DNA of 64,000 bases, from positions 1 to 64,000 of the forward strand of contig CABHNZ010000007.1 in NCBI GenBank assembly GCA_902167985.1, read 5' to 3'. The notes under the pieces were generated by a model. It was not told where the DNA came from. It saw nothing but the letters and a program-made list of their open reading frames with translations, and did no database searches. Origin of the DNA: Shinella sp. UYSO24. GTDB lineage: Bacteria > Pseudomonadota > Alphaproteobacteria > Rhizobiales > Rhizobiaceae. A program made the position numbers and the translations under genes. Below are positions 19,509 through 27,824 of this stretch, piece after piece; the first letter of the stretch is position 1; every line of letters begins with the position of its first letter.

Positions 19509-20516
19509 ATGACCCGCGACGCCCTGAAGACCCTGTTCCATCCCTTCGTCACCGATGCCGTGCCGCTGCCCAAGGCAGGCGAGCGCGTGCTCTTCCTGGG
19601 CGCCGAGGCTGGCAATGCCTTGCCGGAAGGGTTCGATGCCGAGATCGTTTCCGTCCAGCCGTTCCGCCCGCTCTTCCGCGCTCTGCGCGACGGCGCCGTG
19701 CCGGTCGCCGAAGGCGATGACTACGATTGTGCCCTCATCCTCTGCGGCAAGCATCGCGGCGAAAACGAAAACCGCGTTGCAGAGGCGCTGGAGCGGGTTC
19801 GCCCGGGTGGACTGATCGTCATTGCCGGCGGCAAGGAAGACGGCATCCAGACCCTGCGTACGACGCTCCTGAAGCTGTCGCTCTCGCTGGACTACACCCC
19901 GAAATACCACGGCGTCGCCATCTGGCTGCCGCGGCCGAAGGATGCCGACGATGCGATCCGTGCGCTGAAGAAGCATACGGTCACGGTCGAGGGCCGTTTC
20001 GAAGCGGCGCCCGGCATGTTCTCGCATGACCGTATCGATCCCGGCTCCGAGCTTTTGGCAAGCCGTTTCCCGACCGATTTCGACGGCAATGTCGCCGATT
20101 TCGGCGCCGGCTGGGGCTATCTCTCGGTGATGTTCGCCAAGACCTCGCCGCGGGTGAACCGCATCGATCTCTTCGAGGCCGATTACGCCGCGCTGGAATT
20201 TGCCAAGAAGAATGTCGCGAAGAACTGCCCGGATCTCGAGGCCCGCTTCTTCTGGCAGGATCTCGGCACCGAGCCGCCGAAGGAAAAATACGATCTCGTC
20301 ATCATGAACCCGCCCTTCCATGAGACGCAGGTGTCGGATCCGGAACTCGGCAAGACGATGATCCGCACCGCAGCAGCAGCGCTTCGCAACGGCGGCCGCC
20401 TGATGCTGGTCGCCAATCGCGGCATGCCCTACGAGCCGGTCATGGTCGAAGCTTTCAAGGAATATGGCGAGACCTGCCGCAACGCCCGCTTCAAGATCCT
20501 CTGGGGCCGCAAGTAA
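19509..20516 (+). CDS. class I SAM-dependent methyltransferase, RsmC/RlmG-like
   Basis: 335 residues, intact. The two-lobed layout is that of RsmC: a degenerate N-terminal methyltransferase-like lobe (LFLGAEAGNALPEGF, about 1-150) and a catalytic lobe with SAM motif I VADFGAGWGYLSVMF (about residue 195), acidic motif IDLFEADYAALEFA and the base-binding NPPFHE (about 270). NPPF-type motifs mark N-methylation of exocyclic amines, so guanine-N2 methylation of 16S rRNA is the best guess. The exact site (G1207 in RsmC) is unproven. Start ATG 19509. A terminator follows at 20545. Confidence 0.8.
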   Translation: MTRDALKTLFHPFVTDAVPLPKAGERVLFLGAEAGNALPEGFDAEIVSVQPFRPLFRALRDGAVPVAEGDDYDCALILCGKHRGENENRVAEALERVRPGGLIVIAGGKEDGIQTLRTTLLKLSLSLDYTPKYHGVAIWLPRPKDADDAIRALKKHTVTVEGRFEAAPGMFSHDRIDPGSELLASRFPTDFDGNVADFGAGWGYLSVMFAKTSPRVNRIDLFEADYAALEFAKKNVAKNCPDLEARFFWQDLGTEPPKEKYDLVIMNPPFHETQVSDPELGKTMIRTAAAALRNGGRLMLVANRGMPYEPVMVEAFKEYGETCRNARFKILWGRK

Positions 20517-20544
20517 GCGTCACCCTCGATAATTGCCTATCCAT

Positions 20545-20580
20545 CGCCGCCGGCATCCAGAAGGGTCCCGGCGGCGTTTT
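20545..20580. terminator. terminator after the RsmC-like gene
   Basis: CGCCGCCGG (20545-20553) pairs with CCGGCGGCG (20568-20576), followed by TTTT. It serves the plus-strand methyltransferase gene and separates it from the convergent hicB. Confidence 0.8.
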
Positions 20581-20588
20581 CATGCGTG

Positions 20589-20993
20589 TCAGGCAGCCTC
20601 TATTTCCTTGCGGGCAGCACTCGCGAGAAAGGCCGAACGTGTCAGGCCACGCTCGCGCGCTGCCATGTCGATGGCGTCCAGCATTCCCTTCTCGAAGGTC
20701 ACGTTGGCACGCACGATGCGCGTGTCATCCTCGATGAAGGGGACACGCATCAGGAAGGCACCACCGCTCAGTTGCTGGCGCACGTCGTCACGGGCGATGG
20801 CTTCGTCGTAGGAAGAAGGCTGGGGCAGGGGGCTGTCTTCGGCCCAGAGGCGCAGAGCCTCGATCGCGTTGGAGGTCAGATCGCTTTCCTCATCTGCCGC
20901 CGAAAAGACGGAAGGCAGGTCGGGAAAGCCGATGCCGAAAGCGCTGTCGGCATCCTTGTGAACGATCGCGATGAAATATTTCATGTCGAGCAC
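20589..20993 (-). CDS. hicB: HicB-family antitoxin
   Basis: 134 residues. The N-terminal HicB fold (MKYFIAIVHKDADSAFGIGFPDLPSVFSAADEESD) is a degenerate RNase-H-like domain that blocks HicA. The C-terminal part (VTFEKGMLDAIDMAARERGLTRSAFLASAARKE) looks like a ribbon-helix-helix or Arc-type DNA-binding domain, so it should repress its own promoter. The first ATG is 20993; a second, MKYFIAI at 20984, is the more usual family start. It follows hicA by one base, the reverse of a typical antitoxin-first order but normal for hicAB. Confidence 0.88.
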   Translation of the reverse strand: MLDMKYFIAIVHKDADSAFGIGFPDLPSVFSAADEESDLTSNAIEALRLWAEDSPLPQPSSYDEAIARDDVRQQLSGGAFLMRVPFIEDDTRIVRANVTFEKGMLDAIDMAARERGLTRSAFLASAARKEIEAA

Positions 20994-20994
20994 C

Positions 20995-21177
20995 TCATAT
21001 CCATCCGGCCTGTCTGGCGATTGCCATGGCCGTGCCGACCGGAAGATCTTTCTTCGGGTGCGGAACGATGACGGTCTGGGTTCCCTTGCGGAGCTTGTGG
21101 TGTGAGCCCTTTATCGAGACGAGTTCGAAACCGTCCCGTTTCAGCCTTGCAATGATCTTGTGGCTGTTGCGCTCCAT
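20995..21177 (-). CDS. hicA: HicA-family mRNA interferase toxin
   Basis: 60 residues from ATG 21177 (MERNSHKIIARLKRDGFELV). An upstream in-frame start at 21201 would add eight residues. It has the double-stranded-RNA-binding-like HicA fold with the catalytic histidine in IKGSHHKLRKG and the closing segment VIVPHPKKDLPVGTAMAIARQAG. It cleaves mRNA when not bound by HicB. The pair sits between the essential pnp and fab regions; a 28-bp palindrome 54 bases upstream of this start may be its operator. Confidence 0.9.
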   Translation of the reverse strand: MERNSHKIIARLKRDGFELVSIKGSHHKLRKGTQTVIVPHPKKDLPVGTAMAIARQAGWI

Positions 21178-21230
21178 CTGCTGCTCCAGAACCGCTCTCA
21201 AAGAGTATCGCGGTATCAGCAGAGAGGCAA

Positions 21231-21258
21231 GCTGGTGCGCATCATGATGCGCACCAGC
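21231..21258. repeat. perfect 28-bp palindrome upstream of hicA / downstream of fabI
   Basis: Arms GCTGGTGCGCAT and ATGCGCACCAGC flank a central CATG; every base pairs. It lies between the fabI stop (21267, minus strand) and the hicA start. No T tract follows on either strand, so it is not a standard terminator. HicB proteins with DNA-binding domains bind inverted repeats in their own promoter, making this the best operator candidate. Confidence 0.6.
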
Positions 21259-21266
21259 AATTCATC

Positions 21267-22072
21267 TTATTCAGCGTCAACCTTGCGCAGCCGGTCGAGC
21301 GTCGGCAGCGAGGTGATGCTGTAGCCGGCATCCACATAGTGGATCTCGCCGGTCACGCCCTTGGAGAGATCCGAGAGCAGGTAGAAGGCCGAGCCGCCGA
21401 TCTCGTCGATGGAAGGCGTACGGCGCAAGGGCGCGTTCTGCTGGTTCCAAGAATAGATGGCACGCGAATCCGAAATGCCGGCGCCTGCAAGCGTGCGTAC
21501 CGGGCCTGCCGAGATCGCGTTGACGCGAATGTCGTTCGGGCCGTAATCCGCAGCCAGATAGCGCACGGAGGCTTCGAGCGCTGCCTTGGCGACACCCATG
21601 ACGTTGTAGTTCGGGATGACGCGCTGCGAGCCGTTATAGGTCAGCGTCAGCATCGAGCCGCCTTCGGTCATCAGCGGCGCGGCCCGCTTGGCGATCTCGG
21701 TGAAGGAGAAACAGGAGATCACCATCGTGCGCGAAAGTTTTCGCGGGTCGTGTCTGCGTAAAGGCCCTTCAGCTCGTTCTTGTCGGAAAATCCGATGGCA
21801 TGGACGAGGAAGTCGAGCTTGCCCCAGCGCTCCTTGATCGCATCAAAGGTTGCGTCGACCGAGGCGATGTTCTCGACGTCGCAGGGAATGATGAAATCGG
21901 AGCCGAGTTGGGCGGCAAGCGGCTTGACCCGCTTGCCGAGCGCATCGCCCTGGTAGGTGAAGGCAAGTTCCGCACCCTGTGCGGCGACGGCCTTGGCGAT
22001 GCCCCAAGCGATCGAATGATCGTTGGCCACCCCCATGATCAGACCGCGTTTGCCCTGCATGAATGCCGTCAT
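21267..22072 (-). CDS. fabI: enoyl-[acyl-carrier-protein] reductase (NADH)
   Basis: Last reduction step of type II fatty-acid elongation. The short-chain dehydrogenase fold begins GKRGLIMGVANDHSIAWGIA, the divergent FabI nucleotide motif. The catalytic Tyr and Lys are in NYNVMGVAKAALEASVRYLA (Tyr-x6-Lys), and the substrate loop has ISAGPVRTLAGAGI. One C is missing near 21728 (ENFRA-TMVISCFSF); restored length is 268 residues. It begins five bases after the fabB stop and is the third gene of the fabA-fabB-fabI operon. An intact enzyme is expected, since no alternative reductase is seen nearby. Confidence 0.93.
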
Positions 22073-22076
22073 GGAT

Positions 22077-23299
22077 TTATCCGTTGTAGCGCTGGAAGAC
22101 GAGCGTGGCGTTTGTGCCGCCGAACCCGAAGGAGTTGGAGAGAACGGTATCGATCTTGGCGTCGTCGATGCGCTTGCGCACGATCGGCATGCCTTCGAAT
22201 TCCGGATCGAGGTTTTCGATATGGGCGCTTTCGCCGATGAAGCGTTCCTGCATCATCAGAAGGCCGTAGATGGATTCCTGCACGCCCGCCGCGCCGAGCG
22301 AATGGCCCGTCAGCGACTTGGTCGACTGGATATGCGGAACCTTGTCGCCGAAGACTTCGCGGATGGCGCCGATTTCCTTCGAATCGCCGACCGGCGTCGA
22401 AGTGCCATGCGTGTTGATATAGTCGACTTCGCCCTTCACGGTGGAAAGCGCCTGCCGCATGCAGCGGATCGCGCCTTCGCCCGACGGAGCAACCATGTCG
22501 TAACCGTCGGAGGTCGCGCCATAGCCGGTGATTTCCGCGTAGATCTTGGCGCCGCGTGCTTGGCATGTTCGAGTTCTTCGAGAACCAGAACGCCTGCACC
22601 GCCGGCAATCACGAAACCGTCGCGATCGGCGTCATAGGCGCGCGATGCATTACCCGGCTGGTTGTTGTACTTCGAGGACATGGCGCCCATGGCGTCGAAC
22701 AGGTTCGACATGGTCCAGTCGAGATCCTCGTGGCCGCCGGCGAACATGATGTCCTGCTTGCCCCACTGGATCATTTCTGCGGCATTGCCGATGCAATGTG
22801 CCGAGGTCGAGCAGGCCGACGAGATCGAGTAGTTGACGCCGTGGATCTTGAACCAGGTCGCAAGCGTGGCCGATGCCGTCGAAGACATGGCCTTCGGCAC
22901 CGCAAACGGGCCGATGCGCTTCGGGCTGTTGTTCTTCAGCGTGATATCGGCAGCTTCGATCAGCGTGCGGGTCGAAGGACCGCCCGAACCCATGATGATG
23001 CCGGCACGCTCGTTCTGGGCGTAGTCCTTCTCCTCAAGGCCGGAATCGGCAATCGCCTGCTTCATCGCCACATGGTTCCAGGCGCCGCCCTGGGAAAGGA
23101 AGCGCATGGCGCGACGATCGACGAGTTCCGTCGTGTCGATATCCGGCTTCCCCCAGACCTGGCACTTGAAACCGTGCTCGGCGAAATCGGGAGAGAAGGA
23201 AATACCGGACTTTGCCTGCCGCAAGGATTCGGTGACTTCGGCCGCGTCGTTTCCGATCGAGGACACGATACCGAGGCCCGTGACAACTACCCGTCTCAT
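22077..23299 (-). CDS. fabB: 3-oxoacyl-ACP synthase I
   Basis: Condensing enzyme needed to elongate the cis-unsaturated product of FabA. Begins [22 protein letters not shown]. The catalytic triad is visible: Cys in [15 protein letters not shown], His in [14 protein letters not shown] and His in [12 protein letters not shown]. The C-terminus ends [18 protein letters not shown] is missing near 22556 ([13 protein letters not shown]); restored, the protein is 407 residues. It forms an operon with fabA upstream and fabI downstream, the anaerobic unsaturated fatty-acid route. Confidence 0.94.
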
Positions 23300-23375
23300 C
23301 TGATCAAACCTTTGTTGTTTTAGTCATCCGCACTTTGGGCGGTACCATACGCGAAGTGGCTTTGAGGCTGTCGCC

Positions 23376-23888
23376 TCAGGCCGCCTTCTCCTTCGACAGG
23401 CCGACGCGAAGATCGGTCGCCTGATAGATGGTTTCGCCATCAGCCTTCAGCCAGCCGTCTGCCGTGCCGAGCACGAGGCGGCCGCGCATCACGCGCTTGA
23501 AGTCGATACCATATTCGAGACGCTTCGTATGCGGGCGGATCATGCCCTTGAACTTCACCTCACCGGTGGAAAGCGCCATGCCGCGGCCTTCTTCGCCGAG
23601 CCAGCCGAGGAAGAAGCCGGTAAGCTGCCACATGCCGTCGAGGCCAAGGCAGCCCGGCATGATCGGATTGCCTTCGAAATGGCAGGGGAAATACCAGTCA
23701 TCAGGCTTCACGTCGTATTCAGCGCGCAGGTAGCCCTTGTCGAAGGCGCCGCCGGTTTCGAATTCGGTGATGCGGTGAACCATCAGCATGGGCGGCAGCG
23801 GCAATTGCGCATTGCCGGGACCGAAGAGCTCGCCATGGGCGCAAGCGATGAGTTCCTCGTAGCTGAAGCTGGACTGTCTGGTGGACAT
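23376..23888 (-). CDS. fabA: 3-hydroxydecanoyl-ACP dehydratase/isomerase
   Basis: Dehydrates 3-hydroxydecanoyl-ACP and isomerises trans-2 to cis-3-decenoyl-ACP, the branch point to unsaturated fatty acids. ATG 23888 gives 170 residues beginning [19 protein letters not shown]; the longer upstream frame lacks support. The hot-dog fold has the active-site His in [12 protein letters not shown] and Asp in [12 protein letters not shown]. Frame intact. First gene of fabA-fabB-fabI, divergent from irr. Confidence 0.95.
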   Translation of the reverse strand: MSTRQSSFSYEELIACAHGELFGPGNAQLPLPPMLMVHRITEFETGGAFDKGYLRAEYDVKPDDWYFPCHFEGNPIMPGCLGLDGMWQLTGFFLGWLGEEGRGMALSTGEVKFKGMIRPHTKRLEYGIDFKRVMRGRLVLGTADGWLKADGETIYQATDLRVGLSKEKAA

Positions 23889-24117
23889 GTATTCCCGTTT
23901 CCCCCGTTGAATTTTTGGCCTTGCCAAAGCTTTAGAGCATGGCGGACCGGATTTGAAGCATGGCCGCGTCCCGCGTGGTCGCCTCTTGGGGCTAAAGTCG
24001 TCCCTCGGAACATGGCACGTCAGGTCGGCATATAGGAAGCGCGGCGCGCAAACCAGAGGCGAAACGCGGAAATATCGCGTTTTTGGCGCCGCTGAGGCCT
24101 ACTCTCTGGGGAAACTA

Positions 24118-24146
24118 TTGAAACTGCACGCCGCTAAAGTTATATC
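24118..24146 (+). promoter_or_regulatory. sigma-70-type promoter for irr
   Basis: TTGAAA (24118-24123), an exact 17-base spacer, then TATATC (24141-24146). It lies 28 bases before the irr ATG. It is the clearest hexamer pair seen in the window. Confidence 0.55.
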
Positions 24147-24173
24147 CAACTGCTAGGAAACTGGGCATTTGAG

Positions 24174-24610
24174 ATGGAACTGAACGGCGAGATGGCGCAT
24201 GCCATCGTGGACATAGAGACGAGACTGCGTGATTGCGGCCTTCGGCCGACCCGTCAGCGCGTGGCGCTGGCCGATCTTCTGTTCGCCAAGGGTGATCGCC
24301 ATCTGACTGTCGAGGAACTGCACGAGGAGGCTGGGGCTGCGGCGTGCCCGTGTCTCTCGCCACCGTCTATAACACGCTGCACCAGTTCACCGAGGCCGGC
24401 CTGATCCGGGTTCTCGCCATCGAAAGTGCGAAAACCTATTTCGACACGAATATCTCGGATCACCATCATTTCTTCGTCGAAGGCCGCAACGAGGTCCTCG
24501 ATATCCCGATCAGCAATCTCCAGATCGGCAACCTGCCGCATGCGCCGGAAGGCATGGAGATCGCCCATGTGGATGTCATCATCCGCCTGCGTGAGAAGAA
24601 GCGCTCCTGA
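24174..24610 (+). CDS. irr: iron response regulator, Fur superfamily
   Basis: Heme-responsive transcription factor that, under low iron, represses iron-storing and heme-using functions and activates uptake in Rhizobiales. The winged helix is at LRPTRQRVALADLLF and VSLATVYNTLHQFTEAGLIRVL, and the heme/metal segment is ISDHHHFFVEGRN with three consecutive His, the Irr hallmark. A G is missing near 24342 (EEAGAA-GVPVSLATVYN); restored length is 145 residues. The adjacent fabA-fabB-fabI gives the conserved rhizobial order. It shares the window with two iron-uptake systems it may help control. Confidence 0.93.
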
Positions 24611-24682
24611 TTTCCTTTCGTCCCTGAACCGGCAGGCAGCGCTGTCCGCGTTGCAGGCGTAGGATCATGCTATCGCGCAGCA

Positions 24683-25344
24683 TCAATGCCGGCGTGATTT
24701 CCGTCTTGGCTTCATTGCCTCTTCCTGAGGCCGTCCGGGGCGTGGCCTGTAGCGCGGCAGCATCCAGCCGTAATGCAATGCGCCTCCGCGCAGGCCGAAG
24801 GCGACAGCAACGCCGACGACCGAACTGACATAGATGGGCAGGCCCGCCGCATGGCAGGCCGTGAAGGCACCGGACCCCGCAATCGCTGCCGTGATATAGA
24901 TTTCCGGCCGCAGAAGCACGGATGGTTCATTGGCAAGAAGATCGCGCAAAATGCCGCCGAAGGCGCCGTCAGCGTGCCCGTGACGATCGCAATCGTCGGC
25001 GAGCCTGAGACCGCAAGCCCCTTGGCGGCCCCCAAGACGCTATAGGCGGCAAGGCCAATAGCATCGAGCCAGATCAGCAGCCGGTAGCGCCATTCCACCC
25101 GATGCGCGGTGAGAAACACGAAAATGCCGGCAACCACCGAGATGACGATATAGGTCGGGTCCAACACCCAGAACACCGGCACCCGCCCGAGGATCAGATC
25201 CCGCACCGTACCGCCGCCAAGCCCGGTCACGGCGGCAAAGAACAGGAAGCCGATCAGGTCCAGCTCCTTGCGCGAGGCGGCAAGCGCCCCGGTGGCGGCA
25301 AAAAGCGCAACACCGGCATAGTCCAGCATCATCAGCAATGACAT
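24683..25344 (-). CDS. TRIC/UPF0126 (YicG-like) inner-membrane protein
   Basis: Two repeats of the glycine-channel domain shared with trimeric intracellular cation channels. Repeat 1 begins LDYAGVALFAATGALAASRKELD with GLGGGTVRDLILGRVPVFW. Repeat 2 begins WLDAIGLAAYSVLGAAKGL with GAFGGILRDLLANEPSVLL. About seven helices. A G is missing near 24969 inside repeat 2 (TGTLT-GAFGG); restored length is 220 residues. The tail is highly basic (KPRRKSRRH). Substrate unknown; some homologues act in glycine uptake. Confidence 0.82.
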
Positions 25345-25591
25345 CGGGCCGCAATCCTTCCAGCGTCGCGCAAGTGCGCGGGGTTAGATGGGGTGGCAGG
25401 ATAATCGCCGCTGCAGGCCTTGGCATCCCCTTGGGCATCAGTCTTGGCCGGTCATGAACAGCGATTTTCCTTTAAATGGCCGATAGCGATATCGGCCGGC
25501 ACGGTCTTGTCTGAAGCGGCCTGTCTGATGCGGGCTTCTTTTCGAAAATGGTTTGAACGACGCGGTATTGGTGAAGGCGGTATTGTCGAAA

Positions 25592-26077
25592 ATGGTGATG
25601 TTCGTGAAGAAATTTCTGCTCGTCGGCCTCTCGCTTCTGGCCTTTGCCATCATGCCGGGCCTCGCCATCGCCCAGCAGAAGCTCGTCGAGGATCCTGAAA
25701 TCTACGAGAAGCAGCACTTTCTCTCGACCTGCAAACCGGCCGAGTTCGGTGACGGCTTCATCAGGCGGCTGGATATCAACAATGACGGCCTGGAAGACGT
25801 CATCGTCAATCACGGCGAACTGACCTGCGACGGCGTGCGCGGGGCGGCCTGCACGGCAGAAGGCTGCCCCTACGACTTCTTCATTCAGGTGAAGGAGGGC
25901 GGTTATCTCATGATCGCCACCGCCAAGCTCTACGGCTATGATTTCGTCCAGCGCTTCGGCAACATGGTCTTCGTCTTCAAGATGCATCCGCGCTATTGCG
26001 ACCGCACGGATGCCACGCCCTGCGAAATGACGGTGCGCGTGCGCGGCGGCCGCTTCTTCACCATCTCCAAGAAGTAA
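25592..26077 (+). CDS. secreted hypothetical protein with signal peptide
   Basis: 161 residues from ATG 25592 (a second ATG at 25598 is equally good). The N-terminus MFVKKFLLVGLSLLAFAIMPG with cleavage after AIA-QQ is a clear Sec signal, so the protein is periplasmic or secreted. The mature part has RLDINNDGLEDVIVNHGE, a calcium-binding-like Asx-rich turn of the FG-GAP/VCBS kind, then four cysteines (TCDG, ACTAEGC, RYCDRTDATPC) that could form disulfides. I do not recognise a named family. Frame intact; its stop is five bases from the convergent YdcF-like gene. Confidence 0.7.
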   Translation: MVMFVKKFLLVGLSLLAFAIMPGLAIAQQKLVEDPEIYEKQHFLSTCKPAEFGDGFIRRLDINNDGLEDVIVNHGELTCDGVRGAACTAEGCPYDFFIQVKEGGYLMIATAKLYGYDFVQRFGNMVFVFKMHPRYCDRTDATPCEMTVRVRGGRFFTISKK

Positions 26078-26082
26078 GGCGG

Positions 26083-26865
26083 TCAGGGAATACGGTCGAT
26101 CCGCCCGGTCAGCCGGTAGCCGAAAAGCCCGAGCCACTCGCGAAGGGCCGTTGCCGTCTGCTGCGCATTGAGCGCCGGCTGGGTGAAATCGAAACGCAGC
26201 ACGGTTCTGCCATTGGTGCGATAATCGACCGGCCATGGCGTCACTGCGATACCGGCCTTTTCGAACAGCGCGATCGAACGCGGCATGTGGAAGGCCGAGG
26301 TGATCAGCAGGCAGTCCCGCAGATTATCCGCTTTCAGCAGTTCGGCTGTATTGATCGTGTTCTCATAGGTCGTGCGCGAGCGGTTTTCCTCGATCATCCG
26401 CTCGCGGCCGATGCCGAACTCGGCAAAGAACCGCTGCGAGGCGGCTGCCTCACCCTCGTATGTGCCGCTGAACGACCCGTCGCCGCCGGAAACCAGAATA
26501 CGCGATTGCGGATAGCGCAGGGCAAGCCTCAGCGCCTCGACGAACCGGTCTGCTGCTTGGTTGAACTCGACCCCGCCACGCACCGACGTCACCTCGTTTT
26601 CGAAGGCGCCGCCGAGCACGATCATGCAGGAGATCTCCTTAGGATCGCCGGCAGGTTTTGCAATGCGGTTTTCCAGCGCCTGCAGGGCCACCGTGCCCGC
26701 CGTCGTGTAGAGGATCACGAACAGCAGGAGCGCATCGAGGAGCGCGGTGAAGGCGGAAAGCCGTCGCCAGCCGAGAAAGCCGAAAAGCGCTGCTATGGCC
26801 GCAAGCAGAAAGGCGACGGAGAGGGGCTGGGCAATCAGCCAGACGATCTTGGAAAACAGGAACAT
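26083..26865 (-). CDS. YdcF/ElyC-family (DUF218) membrane protein
   Basis: 260 residues with two N-terminal membrane helices (IVWLIAQPLSVAFLLAAIAALF and LLDALLLFVILYTTAG) and a DUF218 domain: CMIVLGGAFENE, ILVSGGDGSFSG, EENRSRTTYENTINTAELL and LLITSAFHMPRSIALFEKAG. These are the conserved blocks of SanA/ElyC/YdcF proteins, which are linked to envelope integrity and undecaprenyl-phosphate homeostasis. The molecular reaction is not established. Frame intact. Confidence 0.88.
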   Translation of the reverse strand: MFLFSKIVWLIAQPLSVAFLLAAIAALFGFLGWRRLSAFTALLDALLLFVILYTTAGTVALQALENRIAKPAGDPKEISCMIVLGGAFENEVTSVRGGVEFNQAADRFVEALRLALRYPQSRILVSGGDGSFSGTYEGEAAASQRFFAEFGIGRERMIEENRSRTTYENTINTAELLKADNLRDCLLITSAFHMPRSIALFEKAGIAVTPWPVDYRTNGRTVLRFDFTQPALNAQQTATALREWLGLFGYRLTGRIDRIP

Positions 26866-26916
26866 CCCTTGCCTATGCCGGGCGGGCCGCCGGCGCGCAA
26901 GGTGCTTGCCTTCTCG

Positions 26917-27675
26917 TCAGCGGTCATGCTTGGCGGATGGCGCCGGCTCTGCCTGTAGCCGCACGCGGTTTCGCCGATGGGCGATAGGCTGCTGGAAATG
27001 CAGTTGCAGGCCCCTTGGCAGCATGAGGGTCACAAGCGACAGGCCGAGGGTCAGACTGGCAACGACGAATAGCGCATCGCTGCCCGCACCATGCGCCAGA
27101 AATGCGCCCGCAACGGCGCCGCAGGCCATGCCGGTCCAGGGAATGCACTGGATCAGCCAGCCGGACGCATTGCGATCGCCGACGAGAAACCGTCCTATCC
27201 CGCGGCCGAACCGGGAAAGCGCTCCGGTCACATAGGTCAGCCCGATCGGCAGGCCCTCCACATGCTCCACCGTGGCGTTGATCATACCCATGGAGAGCAC
27301 GACGAGATAGAATTGCGGAGACCAGAAAGCCGTTGCCGGTGAAATGGCGGCCAGCACCAGAAGGGCCGAGACACAGGCGAGAACCACGGAAGCCCGCCGC
27401 GACGAGACCTTGTGGGCAACGACGATGCCAAGCGCATTGCCGAGAATGAATGTCCAGAGCGCCACGAACAGGATCGCCGCATGGCGATAGTCCATCTCGG
27501 CAAAGGCAAGCGCGGCACGGGTCGTATTGCCGGTCATGAACGAGACGAAATTGCCCGAGAGAATGAGCCCCACCGCATCCGTCATGCCGGCAATGAAGGA
27601 AATTGCCGCGACAAGGCAAAGCCCGGTTGCCGTGCGGCGCCGATGAATGATCCCGCGTCGTCTCTGTCTCGTCAT
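26917..27675 (-). CDS. YoaK-family (DUF1275) membrane protein
   Basis: 252 residues with about six membrane helices. Family landmarks are AGMTDAVGLILSGNFVSFMTGNTTRAAL near the N-terminus (SF-MTGN being the signature) and GLPIGLTYVTGALSRFGRGIGRFL in the middle. Basic N- and C-terminal tails. The function of DUF1275 proteins is unknown; transport is often assumed. Frame intact, 51 bases from the YdcF-like gene on the same strand. Confidence 0.88.
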   Translation of the reverse strand: MTRQRRRGIIHRRRTATGLCLVAAISFIAGMTDAVGLILSGNFVSFMTGNTTRAALAFAEMDYRHAAILFVALWTFILGNALGIVVAHKVSSRRASVVLACVSALLVLAAISPATAFWSPQFYLVVLSMGMINATVEHVEGLPIGLTYVTGALSRFGRGIGRFLVGDRNASGWLIQCIPWTGMACGAVAGAFLAHGAGSDALFVVASLTLGLSLVTLMLPRGLQLHFQQPIAHRRNRVRLQAEPAPSAKHDR

Positions 27676-27794
27676 CGCCCGGCCTTTGCTCCCCCGTTCC
27701 CGTCAGAACGAGCCTGCCGCAACGGCAGGTTCCGGCCTTGATAAAGATCAAAGATGCGGCGCCTGTCTTGTATCGACCTTGTCTTGTATGGACG

Positions 27795-27822
27795 GCCGAT
27801 GCCGATGCCGATGCCGATGCCG
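27795..27822 (+). repeat. hexanucleotide tandem repeat (GCCGAT)4
   Basis: Four uninterrupted copies of GCCGAT (27795-27818) and a partial fifth. It starts 120 bases after the start of the YoaK-like gene and ends at the stop of the oxidoreductase gene, so it is non-coding on the strands used. It is a potential slippage site. Confidence 0.8.
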
Positions 27823-27824
27823 GA

